DNA from: DAOPZJ01 sp964587625
Lineage (GTDB): Bacteria > Bacillota > Clostridia > Oscillospirales > JAKOTC01
Assembly (NCBI GenBank): GCA_964587625.1
Contig: CAZPLU010000013.1
Span: forward strand, 1-60,537
Reading direction: 5' to 3'
Length of the DNA stretch: 60,537 bases
The notes under the pieces were generated by a model, which was not told the DNA's origin, searched no databases, and saw nothing but the letters and a program-made list of their open reading frames with translations. Each line of letters starts with the position of its first letter. Position 1 is the stretch's first letter. The position numbers and the translations under genes were made by a program. This document shows, piece after piece, positions 41,339 to 49,007 of the stretch.

Positions 41339-42010
41339 TTAATATCCCAATTCTTCGCCCACAAGAATCACTTTAATCCGATCCTTGTGGCGCTGTTTTG
41401 CGCTGATGACATAATTGCAGCAGATGCGCCCCTCGCTTTGACAACCGCTCCCGATTTCGTCATTCGCGGCTTCGCTGCAAATACCCTTTTCGCGGCAGAA
41501 GGTCTCGCAGTGCAGGCGCAGGCAGTTGCAGGGCGCGGCGGCGGTCTTGACCCGTTTCGCGGCCGCTTCGATATCCGGCACAATCTTATTGCACCCCGCC
41601 ACCACGACGACGCTTTTCGGCCCGAACAGCAGCGCGGCGACCCGGTTGGAATTGCCGTCGACGTTATACAGCTTGCCGTCCAGCGTGACCGCGTTGGCGG
41701 AGCATAAAAACGCGTCCGCCCCGAATGTTTTTGTATAAATGTCCCGAACCTGCTCTTTCGAAAGCCCCGGCGCCGCCCGGTCGAGGTAGTTGTATTTCCC
41801 GCTTCTCAACAAATCGACGATGCCGCATTCCTCGAGCGTCACCGAGCCGCCGCTTGCGACGGTGTCCCCCTCGCAAAGCAGCGAGGCGGCAATCTCGCGC
41901 GCCTCGTCACGACCCTTCGCGTAATACCCGCGCATATTGTTTTCGCCGAGCGCTTCAATGACTTTTTTAATCTGGATTTTAATGAGTTCCGCTTTGATCC
42001 CGTTCATCAT
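41339..42010 (-). CDS. LUD-domain protein (lactate utilization LutC/DUF162-like)
   Basis: The protein has 223 residues (ATG 42010; the next codon is also ATG). LUD features are VIEALGENNMRGYYAKGRDEA, TVASGGSVTLEECGIVDLL and SANAVTLDGKLYNVDGNSNRVAALLFGP, which are diagnostic for the stand-alone DUF162 branch. A Cys-rich end (CNCLRLHCETFCREKGIC) may hold a metal or cluster. LutC-type proteins take part in lactate oxidation, but single LUD proteins have no firm role. It overlaps the upstream isomerase by ATGA and is one base from the kinase start. Confidence 0.8.
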   Translation of the reverse strand: MMNGIKAELIKIQIKKVIEALGENNMRGYYAKGRDEAREIAASLLCEGDTVASGGSVTLEECGIVDLLRSGKYNYLDRAAPGLSKEQVRDIYTKTFGADAFLCSANAVTLDGKLYNVDGNSNRVAALLFGPKSVVVVAGCNKIVPDIEAAAKRVKTAAAPCNCLRLHCETFCREKGICSEAANDEIGSGCQSEGRICCNYVISAKQRHKDRIKVILVGEELGY

Positions 42011-42750
42011 AAAACCCCCAGTTTCAAAATCCCCCGCGCCGAACGCGCGCAGCTGTCGAGTACGGGCATGGTGTAGCCCTCCTGTTCGACGATAAAATGT
42101 TTGATCCCGATCTGCTTGCCGGTCGTAATCAACGATTTGAAATCGATCACGCCGTCGCCGAGCTCGACGTTTTTCTTTTCGCCGTCCACGACCGCCAATT
42201 CTTTGAGGTGCATCAGCACCTCCCGTCCGGCGTACTTTTTCACATATTCCATCGGATCCGCGCCCGCGAACGTCACCCAGTACACGTCGAATTCAAACGT
42301 CACTTTTTTGTCTGTTTCCTCGGCCAGCAGGTCGATGAACCGTTTGTTTCCCGCCCTGCGCGTAAATTCATAATCGTGGTTGTGGTAGCCGATGGTAACG
42401 CCGTATTTCGCGCCCTTTTCGGCGGCGTCCGAGAGCAGCTCGGCGATCCTTTTCACGTCGTCCGCCGTCTCCATGCCGCCGCTTGCCAGCACGATGTTCT
42501 TGCTGCCGACCGCGAGGTTATATTCAATTTCCGCATCGAGATTCTCGCCGACGCCGTCGGGTCCCACATGCGCGCTCACGGCTGTCAGACCGCTGTCGTC
42601 GAGGATTTTTTTCATCTCGGCGGCTTTGAGGTCATAATACCCCGCGAACTCGACCTCTGTGTAGCCCATCTTGGCGACTTTTTTAAGCGTACCCGCAACG
42701 TCGTCCCCGATGATTTCCCGCAGTGAATAGAGTTGAATTCCGAATCCCAT
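42007..42750 (-). CDS. Sugar phosphate isomerase/epimerase-like TIM-barrel protein
   Basis: From ATG 42750 (site AGGAGG) the protein has 247 residues. It is an AP-endonuclease-2-like barrel: GFGIQLYSLREIIGDD, MGYTEVEFAGYYDL, GVTIGYHNHDYEF, VTFEFDVYWVTFAGADP, VLMHLKELAV and FIVEQEGY carry the metal-ligand residues (His, Glu, Asp). Such proteins isomerise or dehydrate sugars or inositols. It heads the operon with the LUD protein and glycerate kinase (ATGA overlap with the next gene). A longer upstream reading runs into repeat sequence and is rejected. Confidence 0.85.
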   Translation of the reverse strand: MGFGIQLYSLREIIGDDVAGTLKKVAKMGYTEVEFAGYYDLKAAEMKKILDDSGLTAVSAHVGPDGVGENLDAEIEYNLAVGSKNIVLASGGMETADDVKRIAELLSDAAEKGAKYGVTIGYHNHDYEFTRRAGNKRFIDLLAEETDKKVTFEFDVYWVTFAGADPMEYVKKYAGREVLMHLKELAVVDGEKKNVELGDGVIDFKSLITTGKQIGIKHFIVEQEGYTMPVLDSCARSARGILKLGVL

Positions 42751-42857
42751 AATCCATTTCCTCCTAAGTGTATTTACTTTTGATATTTTACCACGTCCGC
42801 CCTTTTTTGACAACGCGGTTTTTCCGTTATGGTTTACGGATGAACGAATTAATTTTA

Positions 42858-43437
42858 CCGTAGGGGCGGCCCTATGTGGCCGCACCGAGAAGGCAGAGGT
42901 TAGAGAGCAGAGGGCAGAAAAAAACGTCGGTAAACTTAAAAAAGTTATTCGTTCTACCAATTTCTATTTTCCAATTTCCAATTACCATCTTGCGCGGGCG
43001 GCCACATAGGGCCGCCACGAGAAGGCAGAGGTTAGAGGGCAGAGGGCAGAAAAAACGTCGGTAAACTTAAAAAAGTTATTCGTTCTACCAATTTCTATTT
43101 TCCANNNNNNNNNNNNNNNNNNNNNNNNNNNNNNNNNNNNNNNNNNNNNNNNNNNNNNNNNNNNNNNNNNNNNNNNNNNNNNNNNNNNNNNNNNNNNNNN
43201 NNNNGAGAAGGCAGAGGTTAGAGGGCAGAGGGCAGAAAAAACGTCGGTAAACTTAAAAAGTTATTCGTTCTACCAATTTCCATTTTCCAATTTCCAATTA
43301 CCATCTTGCGCGGGCGGCCCTGTTTGGCCGCACCGAGAAGGCAGAGGTTAGAGGGCAGAGGGCAGAAAAAGACGTCGGTAAACTTAAAAAAGTTATTCGT
43401 TCTACCAATTCCGAATTTCCGATTTCCGATTTCCTAT
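42858..43437. repeat. Tandem repeat array (unit 126-132 bp) interrupted by an assembly gap
   Basis: Units start with GAGAAGGCAGAGGTTAGAG at 42887, 43019, 43205 and 43331. Each holds GCAGAAAAAAACGTCGGTAA-type sequence, AAAGTTATTCGTTCTACCAA, TTTCCAATTTCCAATTACC and a GGGCGGCC...GGCCGCC palindrome. The 100 N at 43105-43204 surely hide more copies. No coding capacity. Confidence 0.8.
43105..43204. other. Assembly gap (100 N)
   Basis: Exactly 100 N inside the tandem array, the conventional placeholder for a scaffold gap of unknown length. The repeat is the likely cause of the failed join. Confidence 0.97.
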
Positions 43438-44171
43438 CAATGTATTTCGCCCGAACACAGCCAGATCACCTTGCCCGCGTCGGTGCGCAGCAGCAGTTTA
43501 AAGTCGTCGCCGATGGCGACCGCGGTTCCCGTGAGCAGTTCTTCGCCGCGCTGAAACTCGATCCGCTTCCCAAGCGTCACGCAGCGCTCCCGGTATTCCC
43601 GTGCGATTTTCGTCTTTCCCGCGCCGGTCAGTTCAAAAAAACAGTCCAAAATGTCATCGCGCAACCGCACCGGGTCGCCCTCGCCCGGCTCGAACACGGC
43701 GCCCGCGATTTCAGCGATTTCGTGCGGAAAGCCCCCCGTCGGCGCATAACAGTTGACGCCGATGCCGACCACCGCAAACTCCGGTCTCGCGCTCGCGCCG
43801 AAAACCGCCTCGGTCAAGATACCGCAGACCTTTTTTTCTCCGATCACCTTATCGATGGTTAAAACATCGTTGACCCATTTGATGCCCGCGCGTTTGCCGA
43901 TGGATTTTGCCACGGCAACCGCCGCCGCCGCCGTCACTGCGGTCGTATCAAAACCGGCCTCTTGAGGACGCAATAAAATGCTCATGTAAATCCCGCCCTC
44001 ATAAGAAAAAAACGGTCTCCCGCCGCGTCCCCGGCCCGCTGTCTGCCTTTTTGCAATCAAAACGGTGCCCTCCGGTTCTCCGGCAGCCGCCATTTTTTTC
44101 AATTCATCATTGGTCGAACCCACTTCCCCGACTTCGATGAGTTTCATGTTGTAATTTGCAATGTATTCCAT
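43437..44171 (-). CDS. birA: Biotin-[acetyl-CoA-carboxylase] ligase, catalytic-only type
   Basis: The 244-residue protein starts at ATG 44171 behind GGAGG. It activates biotin to biotinyl-AMP and attaches it to carrier proteins. Signatures: VGSTNDELKKMA, the biotin loop AKRQTAGRGRGGRPFFS, YMSILLRP, and IKWVNDVLTIDKVIGEKKVCGIL. The N-terminal helix-turn-helix of bifunctional BirA is absent, so it cannot act as the classical biotin repressor. The C-terminal SH3-like domain is present (GEELLTGTAVAIGDDFKLLL). A -10 box TATAAT lies at 44245-44240 on the minus strand. Confidence 0.93.
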   Translation of the reverse strand: MEYIANYNMKLIEVGEVGSTNDELKKMAAAGEPEGTVLIAKRQTAGRGRGGRPFFSYEGGIYMSILLRPQEAGFDTTAVTAAAAVAVAKSIGKRAGIKWVNDVLTIDKVIGEKKVCGILTEAVFGASARPEFAVVGIGVNCYAPTGGFPHEIAEIAGAVFEPGEGDPVRLRDDILDCFFELTGAGKTKIAREYRERCVTLGKRIEFQRGEELLTGTAVAIGDDFKLLLRTDAGKVIWLCSGEIH

Positions 44172-44470
44172 TTCCGCCTCCGTAATGCCGTTGATGCCAT
44201 GATTCCAATAAGATATCTGTCATCGATTCTTATGCGTTTATTATACCACAAACGCCGGAAGAAGTAAAATTTTAACGCACAAAAAGATCCGTCGCGGGTA
44301 TTTTGGGTTCAATGAACCCATAAATTAACTTCCATTATTCTTCAATAATACGGTCACAAATCCAGATAATATTGCTCTGTGATCGATCTTTTTAACCAAA
44401 ATTGTATACTTTGTACATGTTTTATACATATGAGCCCCAATATTTGTGAATATTTTTGTCAAATTACCCC

Positions 44471-44499
44471 TTGACAAACGGGTTTCGCGGGTATATTAT
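44471..44499 (+). promoter_or_regulatory. Promoter of the riboswitch-Tad locus
   Basis: TTGACA (44471-44476), 17 bases, TATTAT (44494-44499). Transcription would begin near 44506, just before the riboswitch. The stretch 44246-44470 shows no gene, only a small GGGTTCAATGAACCC hairpin at about 44306-44320. Confidence 0.75.
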
Positions 44500-44523
44500 A
44501 AAGCCGGACAAGAAAACTTGTCC

Positions 44524-44606
44524 CCACGAAAAAGGCAAAACCCGCGAAAGCGGGCGACGCAAAACTAAAGGGCCTAAAGGCGAAAGCCGATGGCAGCCAG
44601 TTGCCG
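44524..44606 (+). ncRNA. Cyclic di-GMP-I riboswitch (GEMM-I)
   Basis: The sequence fits the GEMM-I consensus. Stem P1 pairs GGCAA (44534-44538) with TTGCC (44601-44605). Stem P2 is CCCGC-GAAA-GCGGG (44541-44554) with its GNRA tetraloop. Next come CGACGCAAA, GGGCCTAAAGG, a GGC-GAAA-GCC element and GATGGCAGCCAGTTGCC. The strand 44599-44604 (AGTTGC) could also pair with GCAACT at 44655-44660, the left arm of the following terminator. Binding of c-di-GMP would then favour termination (predicted OFF switch, inference). It stands before the MNT/HEPN and Tad pilus genes. Confidence 0.9.
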
Positions 44607-44653
44607 AACTCAATAGAAATCCTCGGGACATTCCCGGGATAACGACGAGCGAC

Positions 44654-44695
44654 AGCAACTTGGCATCTTTAAAAAAAGGGTGAGTTGCTTTTTTT
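44654..44695 (+). terminator. Riboswitch-controlled intrinsic terminator
   Basis: AGCAACT (44654-44660) pairs with AGTTGCT (44683-44689), followed by TTTTTTT. The loop is long (22 bases). It competes with pairing to the P1 strand of the aptamer, the expected expression platform. A small extra hairpin (CGGGA-CAT-TCCCG) lies in between at 44624-44636. Confidence 0.7.
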
Positions 44696-44827
44696 ATATC
44701 TTGTCACCCCCTTTCTCCAACACCTCGAACCGGAGGGATCAAACCCGCACAAGCGCTCCCTCTGCATACCAAATCCCGGCGGGATATTCCGCCTCGGAAC
44801 ACGCAACGAAACAAAAGAGGTACTGAC

Positions 44828-45154
44828 ATGACCGCAGCCGACTTCCTGCCCGCAGTTGAGGGAACGCTGGTCTCGCGGTGCGTCGAACAGATGAAATCCC
44901 TTGAGGGCGTGGCGAAGATCGTACTTTTCGGATCTTATGCGAAAGGGACGGCAAACGCGCAAAGCGACATCGACATCGCGGTGTTCTTCGATATCCAAAA
45001 GACATGTCTTTTGGACGAATACCGAAAACTGGTCAAAATCTGCACGGATCCGGAAAAAGAGATACAAGTCCAGGCGTTCACGCTTGACGAACTTGAAAAT
45101 CCGTGCGGAATCATCGAAGAAATCGCGGATCACGGCATTGAACTGACGGCGTAA
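44828..45154 (+). CDS. MNT-type nucleotidyltransferase (antitoxin-like)
   Basis: A 108-residue minimal nucleotidyltransferase with the motif LFGSYAKGTANAQSDIDIAV and a third acidic residue near EKEIQVQAFTLDEL. Such MNT proteins pair with HEPN proteins; in the type VII toxin-antitoxin systems they AMPylate the HEPN partner. It begins behind AGAGGTACTGAC, the first gene after the riboswitch terminator, and a HEPN gene follows after 285 non-coding bases. Whether this pair is a defence module or a regulator of the pilus locus is open. Confidence 0.82.
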   Translation: MTAADFLPAVEGTLVSRCVEQMKSLEGVAKIVLFGSYAKGTANAQSDIDIAVFFDIQKTCLLDEYRKLVKICTDPEKEIQVQAFTLDELENPCGIIEEIADHGIELTA

Positions 45155-45439
45155 TTTTTCAGACGCCGTCGCTACGGGGGTCAATTGAATACGGAAAGCG
45201 GACCCGACACGCGGCGAAACGGCCGGCGGCGTCGAGCAGGTCAGCCGACCGCACAAACACCCGTATGCCGATGCCGGCAAACAATTCTCCGACCGGGCAA
45301 CGATCCGTCAGCGCCCCGGCTTATGAGATTTGATCCCGGCGCCGGCATAAGTGTTTTCAACGGAAACCGCCGAAAAAAATTTGTTAAAGGAGCGCAGAGC
45401 CGCAATTCACGGGCGTTGTGCGCGAGAGGGATTTCCGGA

Positions 45440-45886
45440 ATGAACAAATCCGATAAATACGGCTATTGGATCATGTTGGCCGACTACGATCTCGAGACGA
45501 TCGAACCGCTGGTTCAAAGCGAACGTTGGGTTTATGTCGTCAGTTTATGCCAGACCGCCGTCGAACGACAGCTCAAGGGCATGTATGTCTACCATAATGA
45601 CTGCGAAGCGCCCAAGACCCGCAACATCAACTTCCTGTTCTCAAAACTCGCGGCAAACATATCGTTTATCGATCCGGCCATGAAGAAACGCTTTGAAGAC
45701 GGAAAAAAACTCTGCGAGGACTATTTGATTGACCTGTCGTTTTACTACATATCCGATTATCCGTTCTCCTATAAAAACATCACGGCGCGGTTTGTACGCA
45801 AAGACGAGGCGATGCGCATCTTAGAGCGCACAAGACAACAGATCGGGTGGATGCGGTCTTTCCAACAGGAAAGCCCGAAATTCTGA
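45440..45886 (+). CDS. HEPN-domain protein, partner of the MNT protein
   Basis: From ATG 45440 the protein has 148 residues. The HEPN pattern is visible: WIMLADYDLETIEPLVQSERW, VVSLCQTAVERQLKGMYVYH, APKTRNINFLFSKL and a helical C-terminal part with YYISDYPFSY. The position where relatives read KTHN reads KTRN. I do not find the R-x4-6-H RNase motif of toxic HEPN proteins, so it may be non-nucleolytic. An open frame continues upstream to 45185, but its Arg-rich composition and lack of a ribosome site argue against a longer protein. The stretch 45155-45439 therefore holds no gene. Confidence 0.72.
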   Translation: MNKSDKYGYWIMLADYDLETIEPLVQSERWVYVVSLCQTAVERQLKGMYVYHNDCEAPKTRNINFLFSKLAANISFIDPAMKKRFEDGKKLCEDYLIDLSFYYISDYPFSYKNITARFVRKDEAMRILERTRQQIGWMRSFQQESPKF

Positions 45887-45902
45887 CAAGATCGCAAATA
45901 AG

Positions 45903-45930
45903 GCGGTTCGGCGCTTCCTCCCCGAACCGC
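45903..45930 (+). other. Intercistronic hairpin before the prepilin peptidase gene
   Basis: GCGGTTCGG (45903-45911) pairs with CCGAACCGC (45922-45930), with no T-run. It may mark an mRNA processing or stability site between the HEPN gene and the Tad genes. Confidence 0.45.
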
Positions 45931-45954
45931 GAAAAATGAAACGAGGTGAACCAT

Positions 45955-46593
45955 ATGCTCCAAACCGTCATCCCGACCGCCAGCGGCGCGCTGCTCGGCG
46001 CCGCCCTGTCCTATCCGGTATTGCTGCTCAACCGGCGGCTGCTTAAAAACCGCGGCATCGAGCCGAAAGAGGGAAAAGCGGAGCATATCGCGCTCCCGAT
46101 CGCCATGGGGCTGTTCGGCGCCGCCATCGGCTGGTTCGCCGGCGTCACCTGGGAGACCCTCTACCTATACTTAATCCTGTTCGTGTGCGGCTCGATCGGC
46201 TGCATCGACGCCAGACACCGGATCATCCCCAACGAATTGATTTTGGCGCTTCTCGTTCTCTCGATCGGCTTCGGCGCCGCCGGGGTCACCGGCATCGACT
46301 GGCTCTCCTCTCTCGGCGGATTCGCCGCCTGCATTGTGCTCTTCCTGCTTCCGGCGCTGCTTTCCAAAAAAGTCGGCGCGGGCGATGTCAAACTCGCCGC
46401 CGCGATGGGCTTTTGCGTCGGACTGATGGGCAGTTTATATGCGATCACCATGATGGGCGTCCTGGTTTTGGTCTATGTCGCGGTCCAGTTCCGGATCCCG
46501 ATGATCCAGCGGCTGAAGACGCTGGTTCCGATGGGACCCTTCTTAGCCGCCTCACTCGTCACGGTATCCCTTCTGTCGGCGGGGGGTGGTTAA
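45955..46593 (+). CDS. tadV: Prepilin peptidase (TadV/CpaA type)
   Basis: From ATG 45955 (site GAGGTG) the protein has 212 residues and about six membrane segments. It is an A24 aspartic peptidase. The two catalytic Asp are in GSIGCIDARHRIIPNE and KKVGAGDVKLAAAMG. It cuts the leader of Flp prepilins and of TadE-like pseudopilins. The N-terminal methylase domain of PilD is absent, as usual for TadV. It opens the pilus part of the locus. Confidence 0.92.
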   Translation: MLQTVIPTASGALLGAALSYPVLLLNRRLLKNRGIEPKEGKAEHIALPIAMGLFGAAIGWFAGVTWETLYLYLILFVCGSIGCIDARHRIIPNELILALLVLSIGFGAAGVTGIDWLSSLGGFAACIVLFLLPALLSKKVGAGDVKLAAAMGFCVGLMGSLYAITMMGVLVLVYVAVQFRIPMIQRLKTLVPMGPFLAASLVTVSLLSAGGG

Positions 46594-46715
46594 AGATCCC
46601 GGTCTTTACAATCCCGCACCCCGCATCCCTTTGAGCGATCCGGGCGCGCGCCCGGCACTACGGCGGCCGCAAATTTTACATACGGCTGCCGAATCAACAA
46701 AACGGAGGTAAGAAC

Positions 46716-46883
46716 ATGTTAAAAAGATTCTTTAAAGACGAAAGCGGACAGGGCATGGTCGAATACGGACTCATCATCGCGCTGATCGCGGTAGTGGTTA
46801 TTACTGCTCTCACGCTGCTGGGACCAAACATTGCCAACATCTTCAACAAAGCAAACAACGAGATTACAAGCGCCTTAGCCTAA
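46716..46883 (+). CDS. flp: Flp-type pilin 1
   Basis: A 55-residue prepilin starts at ATG 46716 behind GGAGG. The short basic leader MLKRFFKDESGQG is followed by MVEYGLIIALIAVVVITALTLLG, the Flp hydrophobic helix with the conserved Glu five residues after the cleavage Gly-type site. It is the likely main pilus subunit. A perfect 17-bp hairpin follows directly, which could raise its mRNA level relative to downstream genes. Confidence 0.92.
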   Translation: MLKRFFKDESGQGMVEYGLIIALIAVVVITALTLLGPNIANIFNKANNEITSALA

Positions 46884-46909
46884 TTCAAACAAAACAAAAC
46901 AGTCGAAAA

Positions 46910-46946
46910 CGCGCGGAGCGGAGCGGAAACCGCTCCGCTCCGCGCG
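46910..46946 (+). other. Strong intercistronic hairpin between the two Flp genes
   Basis: A 17-bp perfect stem (46910-46926 with 46930-46946) closes on an AAA loop; the arms are built of repeated CGGAG/CTCCG. No T-run follows, so partial termination or protection from 3' exonucleases is more likely than full termination. Confidence 0.65.
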
Positions 46947-46994
46947 CAGTCCCCGCTTTTGCCCCGCCTTTCAAAAAACAAAAGGAGATCGCAT

Positions 46995-47174
46995 ATGCTT
47001 CAACGGTTCCTCGGCGGCGAGAGCGGCCAGGGCGTGGCCGAGTACGGCCTGATCCTTGCGATCGCCGCGGTCGCGGCGGCCGCCGCGCTCGGCCTGCTGG
47101 GCGCCGGCACGCTGAAATTTTACGAAAAATCGGTCAGCGGCGTCGAAAGCGCCGAAGCGGCCGCGTTGGGTTGA
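46995..47174 (+). CDS. flp: Flp-type pilin 2 (divergent)
   Basis: A 59-residue protein from ATG 46995 (site AAAGGAGA). The leader MLQRFLGGESGQG is followed by VAEYGLILAIAAVAAAAALGLLGAG, again with the Glu-Tyr of Flp pilins. The C-terminus (EKSVSGVESAEAAALG) differs from pilin 1, and the helix is far richer in alanine. It is probably a minor or alternative pilin. A longer reading from 46959 lacks the ribosome site. Confidence 0.88.
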   Translation: MLQRFLGGESGQGVAEYGLILAIAAVAAAAALGLLGAGTLKFYEKSVSGVESAEAAALG

Positions 47175-47295
47175 ACGCCCCTGACAGGCAACGACCCGGT
47201 TTTCCTGTTTTCCCCGTCTGCTTATTTTCTCATTTTTTATTTTTCACGGCTGCTTTTCTTTTATATTGATTAAAACGGAGGTCGCGGCATAGCTT

Positions 47296-47703
47296 ATGAA
47301 AAAATATCAAAAACCCGAAGCACGCCGCGAAAGCGGCCAGTCGATGGTTGAGATGGCGCTGATCACGCCGCTCCTGCTGCTCCTGCTGTGCGGGATCATC
47401 GAGTTCGGCATTATGTTCGGCACCCAGCTGACCATTCAAAACGATTCCCGAGAGGGCGCGCGTTACGCCGCCATTCACGCAAGCGAAAGCGGCGTGGAAG
47501 ACACCATCGAAATGATGCTCGGAACAAACGCGATCACTTCCGGAAAAAACATCACCGTCACCTTCACCGACGCAACCCGCAAAAGCGGGTTTGTGACCGT
47601 GACGGTCACGACCACGATTCCGGCAATCACGCCGGTCGGGTATATGGTTTTTAACGACGGAGAGAAAGAAATGCTCTCCGCCACCACCATGAAAGTGGAA
47701 TAA
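47296..47703 (+). CDS. tadE: TadE-like pseudopilin
   Basis: A 135-residue protein behind ACGGAGGTCGCGG. The leader (MKKYQKPEARRESGQSM) and the following VEMALITPLLLLLLCGIIEFG helix form the TadE signature with the conserved Glu. A beta-rich outer part (ITVTFTDATRKSGFVTVTVTTTIPAI) follows. TadE-like proteins are matured by TadV and are needed for Flp pilus assembly. The gene lies between the pilins and two TadG-like genes. Confidence 0.9.
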   Translation: MKKYQKPEARRESGQSMVEMALITPLLLLLLCGIIEFGIMFGTQLTIQNDSREGARYAAIHASESGVEDTIEMMLGTNAITSGKNITVTFTDATRKSGFVTVTVTTTIPAITPVGYMVFNDGEKEMLSATTMKVE

Positions 47704-47719
47704 GAACGGAGGGAAAGCG

Positions 47720-48964
47720 ATGTTCAAACGGATTAAACGTGGTTTGAGCGGAGAACGGGGCGGGTCTCCGTGGATCGCGGTTTTCGCCATTACCGTCCTG
47801 CTGGCTTTTACGGCGATGGCCGTTGACCTCGGCGTGGCATACCTCGAGACCTCCAAGCTGCAATCGGCGCTCGACGCGGGCGCACTCGCCGGCGCAAACC
47901 ATCTGCCCGACACGGCAGCCGCGACCGCGGCCGCCATCAACTGCGTTCAGCTCAACGGTTACACCGCGTCCGATGTGACCGTCAATTTTTCCGATTCCAA
48001 CTCAAAAATCAAGTTATCGGCCGCCAAAGAGGTCGATACGATGTTCCTCAAGGTTTTGGGTATCAACGAGTGGAACATCAACCGCGGCGCGGCGGCCACC
48101 AAGTTTGAGCCGGGCGGAACCAGCGGGATATTTGGATATCGGATTTTTTCGGGCAGCGAATATCACACGCTGACGCTGGAGAGCAACTGCGATATTTTGG
48201 GCAACATTCATTCAAACGGCGGGTTTAACGCCAAAGCCAATGTCGATGTGCAGGGTACGGTGGCGTCGGTTTCGAGCTATGATGCGCACAAAAACGCCGA
48301 TATTGCCCATGTGAATTATCCCGCGCAGGTGCTGGAGATGCCCGACTTTTCCCAGGCCATTGCGCAGATGTCTCCGATGTATCCGCCGGAGCATTATCAA
48401 GAACACGCGAATGCCTCGAAATATAACGGCGTAAGCAACACCACCCTCAACGGCAGCAAATATATCACCGGGAACTTCTCTTTCGGCAGCAATGTGACCT
48501 TAAACGGCGACCTTTTTGTCAACGGCAATCTGACATTGTCGTCCAATGTGGAAATCAACGGCAGCATCTATGTGACGGGCAACGCGACGGTTTCAAGCAA
48601 CGCCGACATCAACGGGCCGCTGTATGCCGCCGGGTGGATCAATATCCAGTCCAACGCAACCGTCAACGGCTATGTCATTGCGAATGGCAATATTACGATC
48701 TCGTCAAACGTGGATGTTGACAACGAGCCATTTTGCATCTATTCTGCCAACGGCAATATCAGTTTGTCTTCGAACATCGACGTAACCGGGCTGGTTTATG
48801 CGCCAAAGGGGGATGTTACGCTTTCTTCGAATGTCGATATCTACGGCGGCGTGATCGGTTACCGAGTATTTTGTGACAGCAATGTGGAGTTGAAGGGCGA
48901 TTATGACCCCGATGAGATTGATTATTTGCCCAAAAGCGACGCCGAAATCAAACTGGTCGAATGA
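47720..48964 (+). CDS. TadG-like pilus protein with beta-helix repeats, copy 1
   Basis: A 414-residue protein behind GGAGGGAAAG. The N-terminus (SPWIAVFAITVLLAFTAMAVDLG, then YLETSKLQSALDAGALAGA) is that of TadG/TadE-G-like proteins. From about residue 244 to 390 it carries repeats of the type LSSNVEINGSIYVTGNATVS, about 18-20 residues each, which predict a right-handed beta-helix as in bactofilins or polymer-forming proteins. No von Willebrand domain is seen, unlike classical TadG. The next gene is a paralog. It probably sits outside the membrane at the pilus base or tip, perhaps as an adhesin (inference). Confidence 0.82.
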   Translation: MFKRIKRGLSGERGGSPWIAVFAITVLLAFTAMAVDLGVAYLETSKLQSALDAGALAGANHLPDTAAATAAAINCVQLNGYTASDVTVNFSDSNSKIKLSAAKEVDTMFLKVLGINEWNINRGAAATKFEPGGTSGIFGYRIFSGSEYHTLTLESNCDILGNIHSNGGFNAKANVDVQGTVASVSSYDAHKNADIAHVNYPAQVLEMPDFSQAIAQMSPMYPPEHYQEHANASKYNGVSNTTLNGSKYITGNFSFGSNVTLNGDLFVNGNLTLSSNVEINGSIYVTGNATVSSNADINGPLYAAGWINIQSNATVNGYVIANGNITISSNVDVDNEPFCIYSANGNISLSSNIDVTGLVYAPKGDVTLSSNVDIYGGVIGYRVFCDSNVELKGDYDPDEIDYLPKSDAEIKLVE

Positions 48965-49007
48965 TCCGCCGCAAGACCGCAAATCTATTAACAACGGAAG
49001 GTAACAA

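Noticed and set aside
42887..43430. CRISPR-like spaced repeats
   Set aside because: The repeat unit is 126-132 bp with no alternation of short repeats and unique spacers, and no cas gene is present.
44456..44683. 75-codon frame over the region upstream of the MNT gene
   Set aside because: It is the promoter, riboswitch and terminator; the sequence is explained by RNA structure, and no ribosome site precedes it.
45185..45439. Longer N-terminus for the HEPN protein
   Set aside because: The added 85 residues are Arg/Pro/Gly-rich without structure and no ribosome site is present at the earlier start.
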